Shown here one piece after another: positions 36,060 to 49,850 of a stretch of 64,000 bases of DNA. Position numbers and translations under genes: made by a program. The notes below the pieces were generated by a model. That model had not been told where the DNA came from and did no database searches. It saw nothing but the letters and a program-made list of their open reading frames with translations. This DNA is from Lucifuga dentata. Lineage: Eukaryota > Chordata > Actinopteri > Ophidiiformes > Bythitidae. Positions within the stretch are counted from its first letter, which is position 1. Each line of letters opens with the position of its first letter. The stretch spans positions 6,322 to 70,321 of the forward strand of contig VXCM01001558.1 in assembly GCA_014773175.1 (NCBI GenBank), given 5' to 3'.

Positions 36060-36656
36060 GCATGCCAAAAGTATGTCACCCCCCTGTATTTTTGTAAACT
36101 TTACCAAAGTACCATTCCAAATACAACAAAATTCATTTATTAGTATTTTACATGTAGTTGAGTATTTTTCAGAATATTCAACTATTTTTTAAACTTAAAT
36201 TTGGATTTCAGAGAGGTAATATGACTGCAAGTATTTCTACAAGTCAGTGAAAACACATGAAAACCATTTGACCTCTGACCCTACCTCAAAGAAGATNTTC
36301 TACAAGTCAGTGAAAACACATGAAAACCATTTGACCTCTGACCCTACCTCAAAGAAGATATTTTAACTTCCTGTTTGAACTCTACTAATAACGTTGGTAT
36401 TCTTCTTCAAATCTTAACAATATGTCACAAGTGTCTTCCTACTTAACACTATTAACAACTATTGGCTTTTTTCAGTTGTACTTACTCTAACACACTAAAA
36501 AAATACATTTTGTTCTGTTTAGAGTGGTATTTTAACTTAGAAAGAAAAGTTTACACAAAAGTACAGGAGGGTGCAATACTTTTGGCCAGTGCTGTAGGTG
36601 CAAATNAAAAGTTTACACAAAAGTACAGGAGGGTGCAATACTTTTGGCCAGTGCTG
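36060..36656. mobile_element. MITE nested inside the hAT element
   Basis: Reverse-orientation copy of the element at 33,492-33,969, flanked by TA (36,058-36,059 and 36,657-36,658). The related hAT remnant at about 9,017-9,033 lacks the insertion and shows a single TA at the corresponding place (agtaattaggtataaatc), so the empty site is visible in the same window. The apparent length is inflated by duplications at N 36,297 (62 bp) and N 36,606 (61 bp). Confidence 0.88.
36235..36358. repeat. 62-bp direct duplication around a single N (assembly artefact)
   Basis: Identical segments lie either side of the N at 36,297, within the nested MITE. Confidence 0.88.
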
Positions 36657-36667
36657 TAGGTGCAAAT
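36545..36667. repeat. 61-bp direct duplication around a single N (assembly artefact)
   Basis: 36,545-36,605 equals 36,607-36,667 with an N at 36,606. It makes the right end of the nested MITE appear twice. Confidence 0.9.
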
Positions 36668-39600
36668 CAGAAAGTGAAAACGTGCTTTGTCAAAACAAAT
36701 GTCCATTTAAGTACGATTTATGAAATGAATTAAACATTGCTTAGTTCTAACTTTAAACAAAATGTAACATAATGCTGTGATTCCTGTAGATAAGCGGGGA
36801 AATTAATGTTGAAGCAACAAAGGACTCAAAAATATGAAGCAGGAAAAACTGACGATTATAGAAGATAACGTAACAGTGAAAATCAGAAACTTTGCTTTGC
36901 ACGAGTATACAAGAATAGAATACCTGACTATTTCTGTTGTATTGTTAATAGCTTACAAGTTATAGTACAAACTGTACAAAATAGAATAAAAATAAAAACT
37001 GTTCAATATAATAGATTGAATGCACTATACAAAATAAAATAGAACTGCATAATAAAAACTGTACAAATATAGCATCCTAACTATTTACAGCACATATGAC
37101 TGTATGATTTACAGAAATACTGCAGATCAAAAAGAAGCAACCAAAGCAGCAGAAGCAGCAGCAGCAGCTATCCCTGATGATTGTTATACAGTCTGATAGC
37201 AGAAAGGACAAAGGACCTGCAGCAGTCTCTGTTCTACACTTTTATTGACTTTGTACCATCCATTCATCAATTTTCTGTACCCATTTGTCCTGTGATAATA
37301 CTCTTATAGTAAACATATATTACTTGAACCCCATAATACTTTTTAAAGTACATTTATATTAAGCAACTAGCATGCTAAGTTTAAATTACTGTTGTGGTCA
37401 ATGATGCTAAGTTAAAACAGGGTCATGTCGTTGGCTAACATTTATCCAGCTACAGTAATTAAATTAGCTAGCTGCTAGCTTGCTAGACAACACCATAAAC
37501 ACTAAATAAAAAAATATAGCTTAGCTGTACCTTTGTATTGAACTTTTTTTGTGTGTTTTCCTCCTTTCTCCTCTTCCTATTTTGATTCCCAGAAGCCATT
37601 GATCTTTTCATTATCGTTTTGTTTTTGTTTGTTTGTTTTTTTGTTGTTTTTTTTTTTACTTTAACTTCGCTCGTTGTTGTTACTCATTCACTTCTTCCAA
37701 CTGCTAATGCAGTGTTAGCTGCTCAGACCCCGCCCCCACCGCTGCTGCTGCTGCTGTTTACCCTGAAGTTTGGAAAATATGTGGGTCGTTATGAAACTTC
37801 TCTGTCTCCTGCTGGGGCGGTGTCGGAATTCCAGAGAATCTGAATTCTCTGGGATTCAATTTCTCTGGAACATGTCGACATGTTCAGACACTGAACATGA
37901 TTCAACACATTGAAACGGACAATTATGCGCCAAGTAATGTCTCAGTGTTCTGTTGAAGCGCGCGCGCGGCGGGTGACAGCCGCTCGCGCGAGTATAACCG
38001 AGTATGGAGTGAGTATATATAGTAGAGTTGCTCTGTCTCAGGCTGGTCGGCAAGACGCCTCTTCTCAGAACAATATGAGCTCCAAACTGTGTCAGCTGTG
38101 TGTGTGTGTGTTGCACCCACTGACTTACAACATTAGTGAAATTAATAAATACCACTTTTACCAGCAGACCAAGTGTAGGTGGCAGAAGTATAAAATAAAT
38201 TAATTGGCAAAAAAAAAAAGAAAAAAATCCTTTCTCTTTGGCGCCCCCTCTACCTGTAGGCGCCCTAGGCAATCGCCTGGGCTGCCTATGCCAAAAAACG
38301 GCCCTGACTGTGTCAGTTGTCAATGTGTTACTAGTAGTCACGTGACCAATAAATGGCTTCAAGACGGTGCATTTTGTAACATTTCCTGATTCAGCACAAC
38401 TAAAAGGTAATTAGTAGGCCAGAGCAGCACATTCCTGGCCAAACAAACACTCCCAAAAAAATCCCAGGATGCTTTGCCTTAGCTCCAACCACTCCTCAGA
38501 CATGGCCTGACACTAGAGAGGAGGTGCTACAGGGAACTGGGAGGGCATTCCTCATCCCACAGAATGAGGCAGAACTCCGCTGAGTGTCTCACTGAAAAGT
38601 ATTGGAAGTAGGCCAAAAGCTAAGACATGATTCCATTTCTGCTCTCCTCATTTGAACCCAGCAGAGAGCAAAGAAATAGAAGGCCAAAAAAGGACATTTC
38701 TAATTACTGATCTAGCAAATACCTTGAATCTAAATTCTACAAATGTTGCTGTCACATTCAGTGGAAGACTGGTTACTATAATCTGTATCAGTTCAAGTAT
38801 AAATATGGTAAATGTTTCAGTGAGAAGTGCAGATTTCAGCATGAAGAAAGAAATATTGCTATGGTTTCCTGGTATTTCCAGTGTTGACAAAGCTTCCCCT
38901 TATCGAGCATAAACTCTGCAAGCGTAACCACAAAGTAAAGGACACACAGGGTGAGGTCTTTTCTCAACACGCTGGATCAAGAGGGAGCCATTATTTGATC
39001 TACAATCTACAATGGTCAGATTTTCCCTGCCTTAAGCCCGAAGAACAGCCCTCCTTAAGCCAATATAATTAAAAGCTGATAATTTCATGTGCTGAATGTG
39101 TGGCAGGAGTCAAACTCAGGCTGGTGCTGCAGAGAAAATTCCATAAAGGTTACAACTTTTTTTTTTAATTAAAAAAAAAAAGACATTGGAAATCCTCATG
39201 AAAATGTCACTTACAGATTAATATTTTTCTAACAATAGACTGCAAACTTATATATGGTAGCAAGAAAATTTTTCTAACTGTTTTGTTTTGCAAGGGAAAT
39301 GGCAGAAATCCAATGAGGGACATGCTTTCTGTTTCTGACAACCTCACCTAAAACATCATGTTAAACTAAAAAGTCATTAAAAACTTAACACCACTTTAAA
39401 ACAATATAGTCATAGCAAGTTGCAGCCCTTTTTGCACAATGTACACGTCATGAAGCACAGTAGCCCTGTGACTCATTTGCTTTATCTGCTTTTAAGATAA
39501 ATGATAACTTTGATAAATAATTAATCAGTGAGTGATATACATTAATTTACCTACAAAAATCTGTGTCCGTAAAATATCACAGTTCAAACTAACTGAAAGG

Positions 39601-41196
39601 CAAAGACTAAATACATCTACACAGTACAGCATTTCCCCTCACAAACCAGACTTCCCTTTCCCCTTTTGTTTGGGTTACATCACCACTATGGTATCTGATT
39701 CAAAATTTTGTTAAGATTCCAGGTGACGAACTCAACATTCCAATGTCTAACTGCAACACTCACTACTGGCCAGTGCTACAGCTGCAGCATTAACTTCATT
39801 CTGATTACATGAAGACAAATGGTCCAGGAAGGCCTTGCACAATTAGCTTTTTAAACAGACAAGAGTTTCAAGTTATTGCTTTGAATTTTATCTCAAAACT
39901 TATTGACAACATTATTAATACTGTAGGTTATACTAAAAATTGCAACTCTTGAGATCTGAAAAATTGCACTCTTTCAAAGCAAGACCGATATAAGTGATTA
40001 ATCGTTCAGCTTCACTATAATATGACTGATTTAGTTTAATTTTGAAGTATTGTTATTATGCATTGAACATGTAATGAACATATAACAAACATGTAACTCA
40101 GTTTAAAATGTATCTTACTTTTAAAGATGATCATGACAAAAATAAGGAAAAGTAGTGTGTAGTAGTGTGTCTATCTGACACACATGAAGGTAACAGTTGT
40201 ATTAAAATTTAAGCATGTTCCATTTCATCTTAAAAAAAAAAAAAAACTAAAAACAACAGAAGACATGGTATGACCTAGCAATGATGTTTACCCGTGCACT
40301 TTACTGTACTCACTTTTGACCTTACTGCACAGTTTCTTCCATCTGATTATGACCAAACTCAAACGTATGATGTCACCAAACTGCTTTTAATCTCCACCTT
40401 TAAATGGCCGGTGCTATTTCACAATTTGGAGCAGCAGTGTAACAGTGTCCTTGATGCCATTTCACAGTGTTTAATGGCTGCAACAGCAGCAATACTTGTA
40501 ATTTCACAAGAGTGTGAAGATCAAGGAACTTCCCAGCACCATGAGGTGTGAAAAGTGGCTGTGTTCACTACTATGACAGAGTGAAGCACTATTACTGTGG
40601 TCACATGATCACTACTGCACCGTGCTACCACAACACAATGACTCCAGTTCCTTGTCAGAAAAGAAGTACATTGATTGCATCTTAGGGCTTAGTAATTTGT
40701 CACTGGTCTATTTTTGTGAGAAAGCCAATGCGAAAAAAAACAAAAACAAAAATAACGTTTTACTCGTACTCTTTCCACACACCCACCACAAACACCCATT
40801 CATTAGGCAACCTTGACAACAAGGTGGCTGGTTTACAACTACCAAGGAGATCTAGTAGAGTGGAAAGGGAGGGTGAATGGAAGGGTGGAAAGGGAGGTGT
40901 TTCCTATGAGAGACATGTCAATGAATCATATAGGGATGGAAAAAGGGAGCTCACATTCTAAAAGATAGGAGTTAATGAACAAACTGGAGCAAAGACGAAA
41001 AAAAAAAAGCCACAAGAGCAGCCAGGAACCCATTAGTCAAAAACAATAAAACATCTGTCATAAAAGTACAGCCAGGAGAGGACATTTAACGCTCTGTCAA
41101 ACACTAAAGAACAGAAACCTTCCCTGGAAAAAGAAACTTAAATCTCTCCTTAAGAAGAGTCTACAGCTCAACAAGTGGACCGACAAGTTAGTTTAC

Positions 41197-41460
41197 CTTC
41201 TATACAACAGCTACTTACTATGTTGTGATTTTTCCCCTTAAATCCTCAAAAAGCCAACGTGTTCCAGTATGAATTCCTCTTTCACACACGGTGAAGCCTC
41301 TCCATAAACCAAAAGGGCAAGCAGGCTGAGTCGGCAGCAGCAAACAGAAGAAGAGCAGAGCAAGAAGAGACCGAGTGAGAGAGTGAGATGGGGTAAGGGA
41401 ATGAAAAAGTAACTGGTACTGAAGGCTTCTAAGTCCCCACCCTCCCAGAGTCACACAGTG
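41197..41460 (-). other. elovl1: possible alternative first exon of elovl1
   Basis: On the minus strand, a pyrimidine-rich region ends in two usable donors, GAAG|GTAAAC (exon end 41,197) and ATA|GTAAGT (exon end 41,219). There is no coding content, and the start is arbitrary. Weak evidence. Confidence 0.2.
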
Positions 41461-42408
41461 GATGAATAACTAGCTCTGAGGAGTAGAGGGAGAGCGAGGG
41501 AGGGAGAGGGGGAGAGAGAGAGAGAGAGAGAAAACTGTGTGTAAGCAATCACCCACAAGTTCAAGCATGCTGAAAGCAAGTGGGTCCATATTTAAACTCA
41601 CATTGCAAAAAACCCACTAATAAAAAGATGGCGGCCACTTTGAGATTGTCATTCTATTGTCACCAGGTCCGTTTCCTCTTTTTAGTCTCCTGGTCACATG
41701 TTCAACACAAGTCACTGAAACTGTAATGGCCATCTAAGGTTCTTGTCAGGGGCGGGCTGATAATATTATTCACAGGCAGCGGGCGAGAAATCAGTGGCGA
41801 CTGTTATCATGAAAAGGACCATTGTTGCTACTGGCTCTTGACCCAGCCAACACCCATAAAGCTAAACTGGCTGCTATCTCCCTCTTTCTACAGATATCAA
41901 TATCAAAAAAATGCTGTAAAACAAGTCAAGGTGAAGCTGAAAATTAAGCATTTCTTTTAGCTTTACCTCAATCCAATCCTGTCTGGTTGTCCAAGGTAAT
42001 CTAAAAGTCAAATGCTTTAATTTTTCTTTTGGGTTTGTATTATCCAACTGATATCTAGGCAGCTAACTTTTCCAAGTAATATTTGGTCAGGATTTACTAC
42101 AAAGTAAGTGCAGTGAGTATAGATGTCCAATTAATTGGAAACATGATAAAAATGCAGTGACTTCAAATAGCCTATTAGAGGAAAAATCAAATATACTCAA
42201 ATCTACACAACTAGGAGGCTTCATAAACAGGAATAAAACTTGATGTTTACTCAAGGTTGGATGTTAAAGCAAAAGAAGACAGCGATTCAATAATGCTTAA
42301 AATTCTTTTGCATATCTTGTGCAGGTGGTTTCACTCTGCTGACAGGAAATCACTCACTCCGATCTCACTGCCACACCCATTCATTTGAACAAAATAATCT
42401 AACTATAA

Positions 42409-42660
42409 AGGCAGAAATCTCTGTCTGTCTGTCTGTCTGTCTGTGGCACCATTATCTCTAGAACCCAGCACTGTATGAAGTTGATATTTGGCAGGTTTAC
42501 TGCTCAAGAGCGTGCAGTGTCGCGTGTGAAGTTGTTTGGCTGCGTGGTTCTTGAATTGAGCTGTGCCGGTAAAAATTAGTCCGCGTGGCAGGATACACTC
42601 TGGCCGTGGCAGCATATGCTCCAGTCCAGTGCCATGGTCTCAACCCGACCCTGTACAGCA
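42409..42660. repeat. candidate dispersed repeat starting with (CTGT)n
   Basis: ctataaaggcagaaatctct followed by a CTGT microsatellite and about 200 bp of higher-GC sequence. This arrangement is reminiscent of repeats seen elsewhere in fish genomes. No terminal structure was found. Confidence 0.3.
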
Positions 42661-45600
42661 AACAAAGCTAGTTCATGAAGACGTGCAGAACTAAATTATG
42701 GCAGGCTGCGGCACATGTCGTAAAGTCCGGCCCTTTCCGAACAGGCATGTTTTCAACAGGCACTGCACTAGTTACAATAATAATAAGGGGATCAATCTAG
42801 CCTGCGTTTAGGCATCATTTCACACAATGTCTTAAATGTTTTAAGAGTTTGCAAGATGAAGTTACACACCGGTGACCAATCTGCCAGGCAATGTACACTC
42901 TGGAAGACCAATACAGTAAATAACCTTGCAAAGCCAGCTAATGCTGTCAACATATAGGCTGGCTTTACAATCTTACAAAGTAAAAGTCATACAGAAATGA
43001 ATTCCAACACAGACTAATTGCTATTAAAAGCACTCAGCTTTGATGTTTCTTAAAAATCATTATATTAATTTAAAAAAAACCTTGTCTGTTAAATAGGACA
43101 CCACAATTCATGATAAAGTCTTGCACAGGTTGGCTTGTTACTGTAAATACCTCAATCTGACTGGGCTGATTCTACCTGTTGCGCTTGTAGAGGTGTGGGG
43201 AGGTGGGAGGTAGAGGTGGCAGTTCTCCAACATATCTCAGCCCCTCCTCCAAAACACCAAAACATGCCTCACAAGAAAATACATATTTCTCTTCCATGCC
43301 GCTGACACTGCCATTTCAAAAATGATAGTAATCTATGGGTTGAAACCAACACGCCTTTCATTCTTACAACATACAGTAAGTAAGACAAGAAGAGAAAGAT
43401 CTGGAAATGCCAATCATGACAGTTTGTACAAGTTCTTTGAGTCTCTGATTGCTCATAGGTTTCAGCTCTGAAATCTTATAATCATCATCTGTTTTCATTC
43501 AAACTAGGCCAGTGTCAAAAACCATAAAGTAGGTTAATTTTATTAACAATAATAAATACACACAAGTCTGCCATCAGTCAGAGCAAAGAAGTCAATCATA
43601 AAAGCTTTAGGCCAACAGCACCATGACTATTCTATTTTGATGACTATTAATCTTGCTCTCATTTCTCAATTTCATCCCTCCTTTCACTTAATTTGCCTCT
43701 CTCCATCACTTTATTCCAGCTGTTCCTCCTCTTAGCATTCACCTCTCCCTCAGCGCTCTTTCTATACTTCCTTTCCTGCTTCATTCTGATATGCTGGTGG
43801 TGAAAGTCAGATTCACAGCCTCTGGTCATCCACACATACAGCACAGCCTAAACACTGACAGTCAACTATTATAGGAATAATAACGTCTGTATTTTAGTTT
43901 ATTTTGTAACAAGTAACAAGCAGTCTGGGGAATTCTATCAATATGAGTACTGCAGTACAAATAATTGTGTAAAAATTGAAACCTTGAAACTTAATCGCAG
44001 TCATCATATCATTACATAAAGAGCTGTTGACTAAGAGTTTTAAAATCCAAAAGCGTGAGTGAAGCAGATGTGTTAGAGCAGAGAGTCTCAGAATTTCATC
44101 AGCATGTTGTGCTCTGGTGTGAGAAGTCTGACTCAACTGCCAAATCCTTTATCCCTCTACGAATCCACTCAAATCTATGTGATGTGGTAAAACTGTGTGC
44201 GTTATGCAGGGCTCAAAAAGGGATTCAATCTTGCCCGAATAGCAAATACTTATTTCTAGACAAGCACATGGTCAAGTTTACCAAGCATATAAGAGATTTG
44301 TTAAATTTCTTACATTTTTACTGTAGTTTCCTTCAAGTCTTGCATGGCACCTTTCTGGAAAAAAAAGTGTCACGTGCACGTGTTTTGCAGGCAAAACAAT
44401 ACACCACATTCCAATCAAATTTAAACACTGACAGAGATAGTCACTGTATTCCTCCCGGCCTGCGGGGACACTTGTCACCCATCCTGAGGATGTCTCTCCT
44501 CAGGCCAGCTCCCTGACATACCTGTGTCGACATTACAACCCAGGTAAAAGGAGGTATTCAAGGTATTCAAAAGCAAGTTTAGATGAGTGCGCATTGTAAC
44601 CACAGAGGAATGATAAACTTCTCCACTTTAACATCCTGGGAACTTTTGAACCCTGTCATTTCCAATACAGTTTAAGCTCATTCAACACAAACCTCACGTT
44701 CAGACCTGGCCTACTATGAGATGGGGAAAAAAACGTGTGAGGATTACTTCAGCAAGTCTGGTGCAAAGAAGGCCAAATTTAAAAGGCTTCATTTCAAGAT
44801 TGGGATCAATATAGAATATAACATGCTAAACTGTCTTGACCATGTGGAGTCTTCAATGGGAGATGGTGCATTTTATACTGGAGTCAATCAACACGTCTTT
44901 TTGATATTCAACCCTTATTTTTCTTACATTTAATTGTAAGAAAATTTAATTTAATTTGTTGCATTTTTTTAAATTTATAGACAGAAAGTTACTGCATGAA
45001 ACTGACTTATTTTAATTTTGCTGATCAAATGCCTTTTCTCAGAAATTTGTCAGAAGTAGCCAAATTTGAGTGACTGTCAGTGTATCCTGAGAGCCAAAAC
45101 TACATCATGTCATTGAAGCTTTGCAATAAACTGAAGAGAAAATTGATCAAGAACCAAACCAACAGCGGACATAGTAGTAAAAGTATTTGGAGTAAGTATT
45201 AGTAGTAACAATATACCCTCGGCATCGGAATGTCGCTCAACTTGCCTGGAGCCTTACATGTTTACACCATCTTTCCCTCATTGTCTTTTGGGTGTGTGTG
45301 TGTGTGTGTGCAGTTCAGATCAGTATCACCCCTACCTGCAGTTCTTCAGTCAAGGCCACATGTTAAACACTACTCTCGTTCTTTCCACGCCCCTCCCCCA
45401 GTCCCTCCCTGTCCCCTGTGCAGCCATCACCGAAAGATAATTCAGTTTTGCACAGACAACAGTAGTGTCTGCTTGAAAAATTGGTTTAGAGATTACTAAT
45501 TAAGTTTAGGTATTGGTATCCATTCCAAAGATCAGTATTAAGAATCTGGAGTGACCTCTGACCCCTTCTAACTATATTTAGAGGATAAAACAGGAGTTAC

Positions 45601-47086
45601 ACAGGACAATCCTCCCAAAAACAAGCCATCATCTGAAACACCTCCACCTGCCCTCTCCCCTGCATGATTTTCTGATAGCTACATGCCGAACCAGTTGAAA
45701 GCTTTATGGCCAAACAACTTTGCTGCCAACATGGTGCAAAAAGTCAAGGTATCATGCTAAATACACAAGTAATTCAGCGTTTAGTCCAAATATAATCTCC
45801 AAACTCACATTTCTGCAACTCCAATTAATTTCTCTGTGCAGTCAGTCTGCAAACCCACCAGCATTTTCGATCCTTTCAATTTCAAAGGTTTCACCTCTTT
45901 TTGTCCATTAAAGGGAATTTGATTGCATCCTCTCCTTTGAGATTTACTGTGATGAAGGGGCTACATAAATAAACTCTCGTGAAAACTAAAATGGTTATGC
46001 AGACAACAAAATAACTAATAAATGCCTTTTTACTACCTCAGAATTTCCCATTTTCACAGTTCTATACAATTCTTCATTACAGTCTGATAGTACAGCATCT
46101 CATGCTGGATGATTTAACCAAACCCAAGATCACACTGGGTAAATGGGGCAAATGAAAAGCAGACCTACTAGACTGGTTGGGATTATGCAAGATTTCAGCA
46201 TGAGTGGAATGGTATGCCATGTCTGTCAAGATTGGCAACCCTCCAGTGTAACAAACACTTCAACAAACTTCTGTAAATAAGGACTTTGTGGATATCTCAT
46301 GACAAGGGAATGAAACCCTTTAGGTCACAGTCTCATCATGAGTCTTCCTACAAAAATGACCTTTGATGCCCTTCCCCAAAACTGATGACTCAGGTAAATA
46401 CCACAATAAAAACACATGACACACTGTACCTCTTGGTTTCTGATAATGGGTACTAATAAAGATCAATCTAAAAAGACAAAGCTAAAAATTAAATACTTAC
46501 AAAACAGAAACAGTTAAGTAGGACATTAACAATAAAGCTTAATACACCATTTTGTATCCATTTCAACTTTTGCTTGCATGATCGTGTTACAGAGCCAGGT
46601 GCATATTAAAACGCCACCTGAAACAACACAGTTAACATATCTTTAAATAATCATCCATGCAAATCTGGTTTTTCCGGTTCCTAATTTAAAGAACTTGCAA
46701 AGAGGACATAATAAAGTCAATAAATTTAAATGCCATTTCAAATTTTACAGCCATTAAGTGTTTTAAAATCCACACTGAATCCATACTACTATACTTTTTG
46801 CTGCAGTTTCAACTTAAGCATGTTGATTTCTGACTATTCCCAGTCAGGTTACAGTAAGTGTTTTCATTCAGATGAAACTTAGAGTTCAGCTGGGCAAGAT
46901 TTTCACAAAAAACCTCCTTAAACTAAAAAAATACTTGGACTGTGCTGGGATTTTGATTATTTTATCCCTTTGGCATGAGCCATTTGTAAATGCTGGTGTC
47001 ACTCAAAGAAGCTCAACATTGGAAGGGAGATGGATAATTATTTTCTTACTCGTTTGATCTTGAGGATTGAAATTAGTTTTCAGTAA

Positions 47087-47219
47087 ACTATTTTTGGAAT
47101 CAAAGAATCATGAGTATTTCAACTTTTTTTTTTTTCACCACCTGATGGGATTNACTATTTTTGGAATCAAAGAATCATGAGTATTTCAACTTTTTTTTTT
47201 TTCACCACCTGATGGGATT
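47087..47219. repeat. 66-bp direct duplication around a single N (assembly artefact)
   Basis: 47,087-47,152 equals the 66 bases after the N at 47,153. Confidence 0.9.
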
Positions 47220-49850
47220 TAAATGATTTATTTTCCTTGCAAAACGAACATGGGGATCAAGTGAACTGACAAAACTCAGGTCCAAAGTAAAGCACAATGG
47301 TTAAGAATTCTGGAGGATGTCCACATGAAACTACTGATCTCCATTACAAACTATTAGCCTGATTGGATGAAGGTGAAATAATGCTCAAACACTCCACAGA
47401 ACGGGAAAAAAAAAGTGTCAAAGTCAAAGTCAGGGTTCAGAATCAAGATCACAGGACAAAATCTTCAGCCAAACTATCAGTTTTTACTTCAGGCAACTAA
47501 CACTTAAGTCTAGTATGTGGTTCTTGACTAGAACCTTTAAATACCAGACTGGTGGGGTAATGTTGCTTGTTGCTACGGAAAGTGAATGGCCAGCATTCTG
47601 CTCCTCTAGCAAGCACTTAACTACATTGCAACATATTGTGTTCCTGCAATTTGCTGATAAATGCATTGATACAGATGTTACTGTATCAACAGCACATTTT
47701 TCAAAATAGCACCTGAAGCAAAATCCTAAATGTACAGTCATGCCAGTGGGTGGCAGCACAGAGCAATTCCCATCTACCAACAAAACTCATGGCAAAGACA
47801 TGGGAGAATTCTGATTTCATCCATTCAAGCATACATTTTGGAGCTGGACACGACTGAGTATGTAAACAAGAAAATACTGCAGCAGCATTACAAACCTTTG
47901 TTCAAACTTAATACAAATGGCTGTCAAACAATCAGTATTCAAAGACACCATATATTGTGATACGTAATGAGAGGTTATTGCCAATAACCTGTGTTGCTTA
48001 CATGTTGCTCTGCTACAGCTGCTAAGCAATAAACCAGGAGAAGACTTGGTTAACTGAACACAAAGTACAAGGTAAAACACAGTGTTGCTAATGTGGAAGT
48101 CAGATTAAAAGGGCCCGCAAGCCTATAATATTACCTCTGCTTGAAGCCTATACTTATAATCCTGCTTGATTTTAATGGAGTCATCTGTCACAGAAGGGGT
48201 GTTGACACTGGAAGCTCATCAAAGCATAACATGCAACGACCATTAACAGTCACACTGTTGCAGTGTTTGCATTACTATCCCAGATACACCTGGGCTGTTG
48301 ACCTTGAGGCTTTTGTCTCAGTCGCAGCGTCTTTAGTCACAGTATATTTACATGTGTATACAGACTTAATGAGCGTTAATATAACTTCTGGAATTATCAT
48401 TTGGGACTAAAAGCACTGTTGAGGGCCAGGTAGCACAATACATTCAAAAAGCATGGATTTAAGTTGGGGAACTCATGGTCACACATTTTGTGTTTTCCTA
48501 AATACTTAAAGCAAGTCAGATAGCTCATATTTTCCAAATTGCAGCTGCAAAAAAATTGCAGCAAAAACATGTTTTTGTGCACACCTGACAATGAATTACA
48601 GAATATTCAATGAAATGCATCTTTAGTAAAGTTATGCAGTTTGACTTGAGCATTCTTCCATGATCAAGTTGCTGTAAAACTGCAACTAATTTAAAGTTTA
48701 TTGAAAGATTATTTTCCTCAGCAATACTTCACATCATTTAGCTGTCAAAAGATGTCATGCTTGTCATGCTTAACATGACACTTCAGTAAGAACACTGTTG
48801 CCTCATTGCGTAAATGAGGTGTGGTCAAAAGTGGTTCTCTGACTTTTACACATAGTGATGAAACCTTTCAAGAAGAAATATGTCATGACAAACACTGCAT
48901 TTGTCATAGGAGCGAGTAGGATGATAGTGCTATCAGTAATTTCCACAGCTTTTCTAATGTAGATGTCTGGAACTGTGCACCATGGAGGGCACAGCTGATC
49001 TGCACACCTTCAACCAAAAAGGAGCTGGGAAAATGTGATAAAATTACAGCTATAAAGATGTCCCTGAGCCACCTGGCTCAGTCAATAAGCTCTTCCTCAC
49101 AGCTTTTGGGGATGCTTATCAGTTGTAGGATTTTATTGGCAAGTTTCAACTTCAGAGATTGTGACCAGCTCTCAGCCCACAAGGGTGAATTTAAGATTTG
49201 ATCCGTGCCCATTGAGTGCACATGATAGATCCTGCAAAATAAAACTACAAGCACATCTCCTTTCATCATCACCCATTGAGAAGTATATATGATAGCTAAA
49301 TCCACCCAGAGATGACGGTCAAATTTCCCTGTGCATTCAAAGCGCGCAGTGCAACAGAGTCTGCTGATGGAGCCTCGCTGTCATTGCGCCCGTTTTACAC
49401 GGCACAGGTGCAAATGATGAGAAACGGCCACATACACGTGAACAACCTCAGTTACCATCAGCTACCTACATGTAGAAAACTGTCTTATCGGCCTCTACAA
49501 AGCCCGAATGTTTCACAAGTGAACAAAATAACATGTCTTCAGGGGATACATATTTTGGTAAACACCGGATACAACCGATACCGGAAACGACTAACCCCAT
49601 AAAGTCGGTATACACAAAATAAATCACGGATAAGTTTTTATGTTTGGTTATACAAATACAAAAGTCAAGCAAATTAAGCCAAGCTATCCAAATGGATGTA
49701 ATAATTCAAGAATCAAAATCATTTGTGGCACAAGGCGCCCCCATGACAAAAAATAAACGCACCAGAGAGAAAAAAAGGTTTATCAACACGGATACAATAA
49801 AAAATCATAAGGTTTGTTTGTTTGTTTACAGAGCATAAGAAGTTTCTCAC

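Larger units (their letters stand above)
35777..38306. mobile_element. non-autonomous hAT element with intact ends
   Basis: Terminal inverted repeats start CAGGGCCGTTT (left) and end AAACGGCCCTG (right). The element is flanked by perfect 8-bp target duplications, actgtgtc at 35,769-35,776 and 38,307-38,314. CAGGG ends and 8-bp duplications are diagnostic of hAT transposons. The 2.53-kb length includes a nested MITE and three assembly duplications. No transposase frame is visible. The subterminal regions share ggcgccctaggc motifs. The interior near 37,720-38,060 is GC-rich with CGCGCG runs, unlike its surroundings. It lies in the putative 5' UTR intron of elovl1. Confidence 0.9.
38315..49850. 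other. 11.5 kb without coding exons, probable elovl1 5' intron
   Basis: No conserved protein, splice series or RNA gene recognised on either strand. A longer open frame at 44,055-44,516 resembles nothing known and looks like chance. Contains a possible alternative minus-strand first exon (41,197-41,460), an (AG)n tract near 41,514-41,530, a CTGT repeat at 42,420-42,443 inside a possible dispersed element, and the artefactual duplication at 47,087-47,219. Confidence 0.5.

Noticed and set aside
37856..38362. Long minus-strand frame with repeated Thr-His stretches
   Set aside because: It runs through the GC-rich interior and the right end of the hAT element and past its target duplication, so it is not a conserved gene or transposase.
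44055..44516. 153-residue open frame in the elovl1 5' region
   Set aside because: No recognisable domain, no splice or promoter context, and length within chance expectation for this much sequence.
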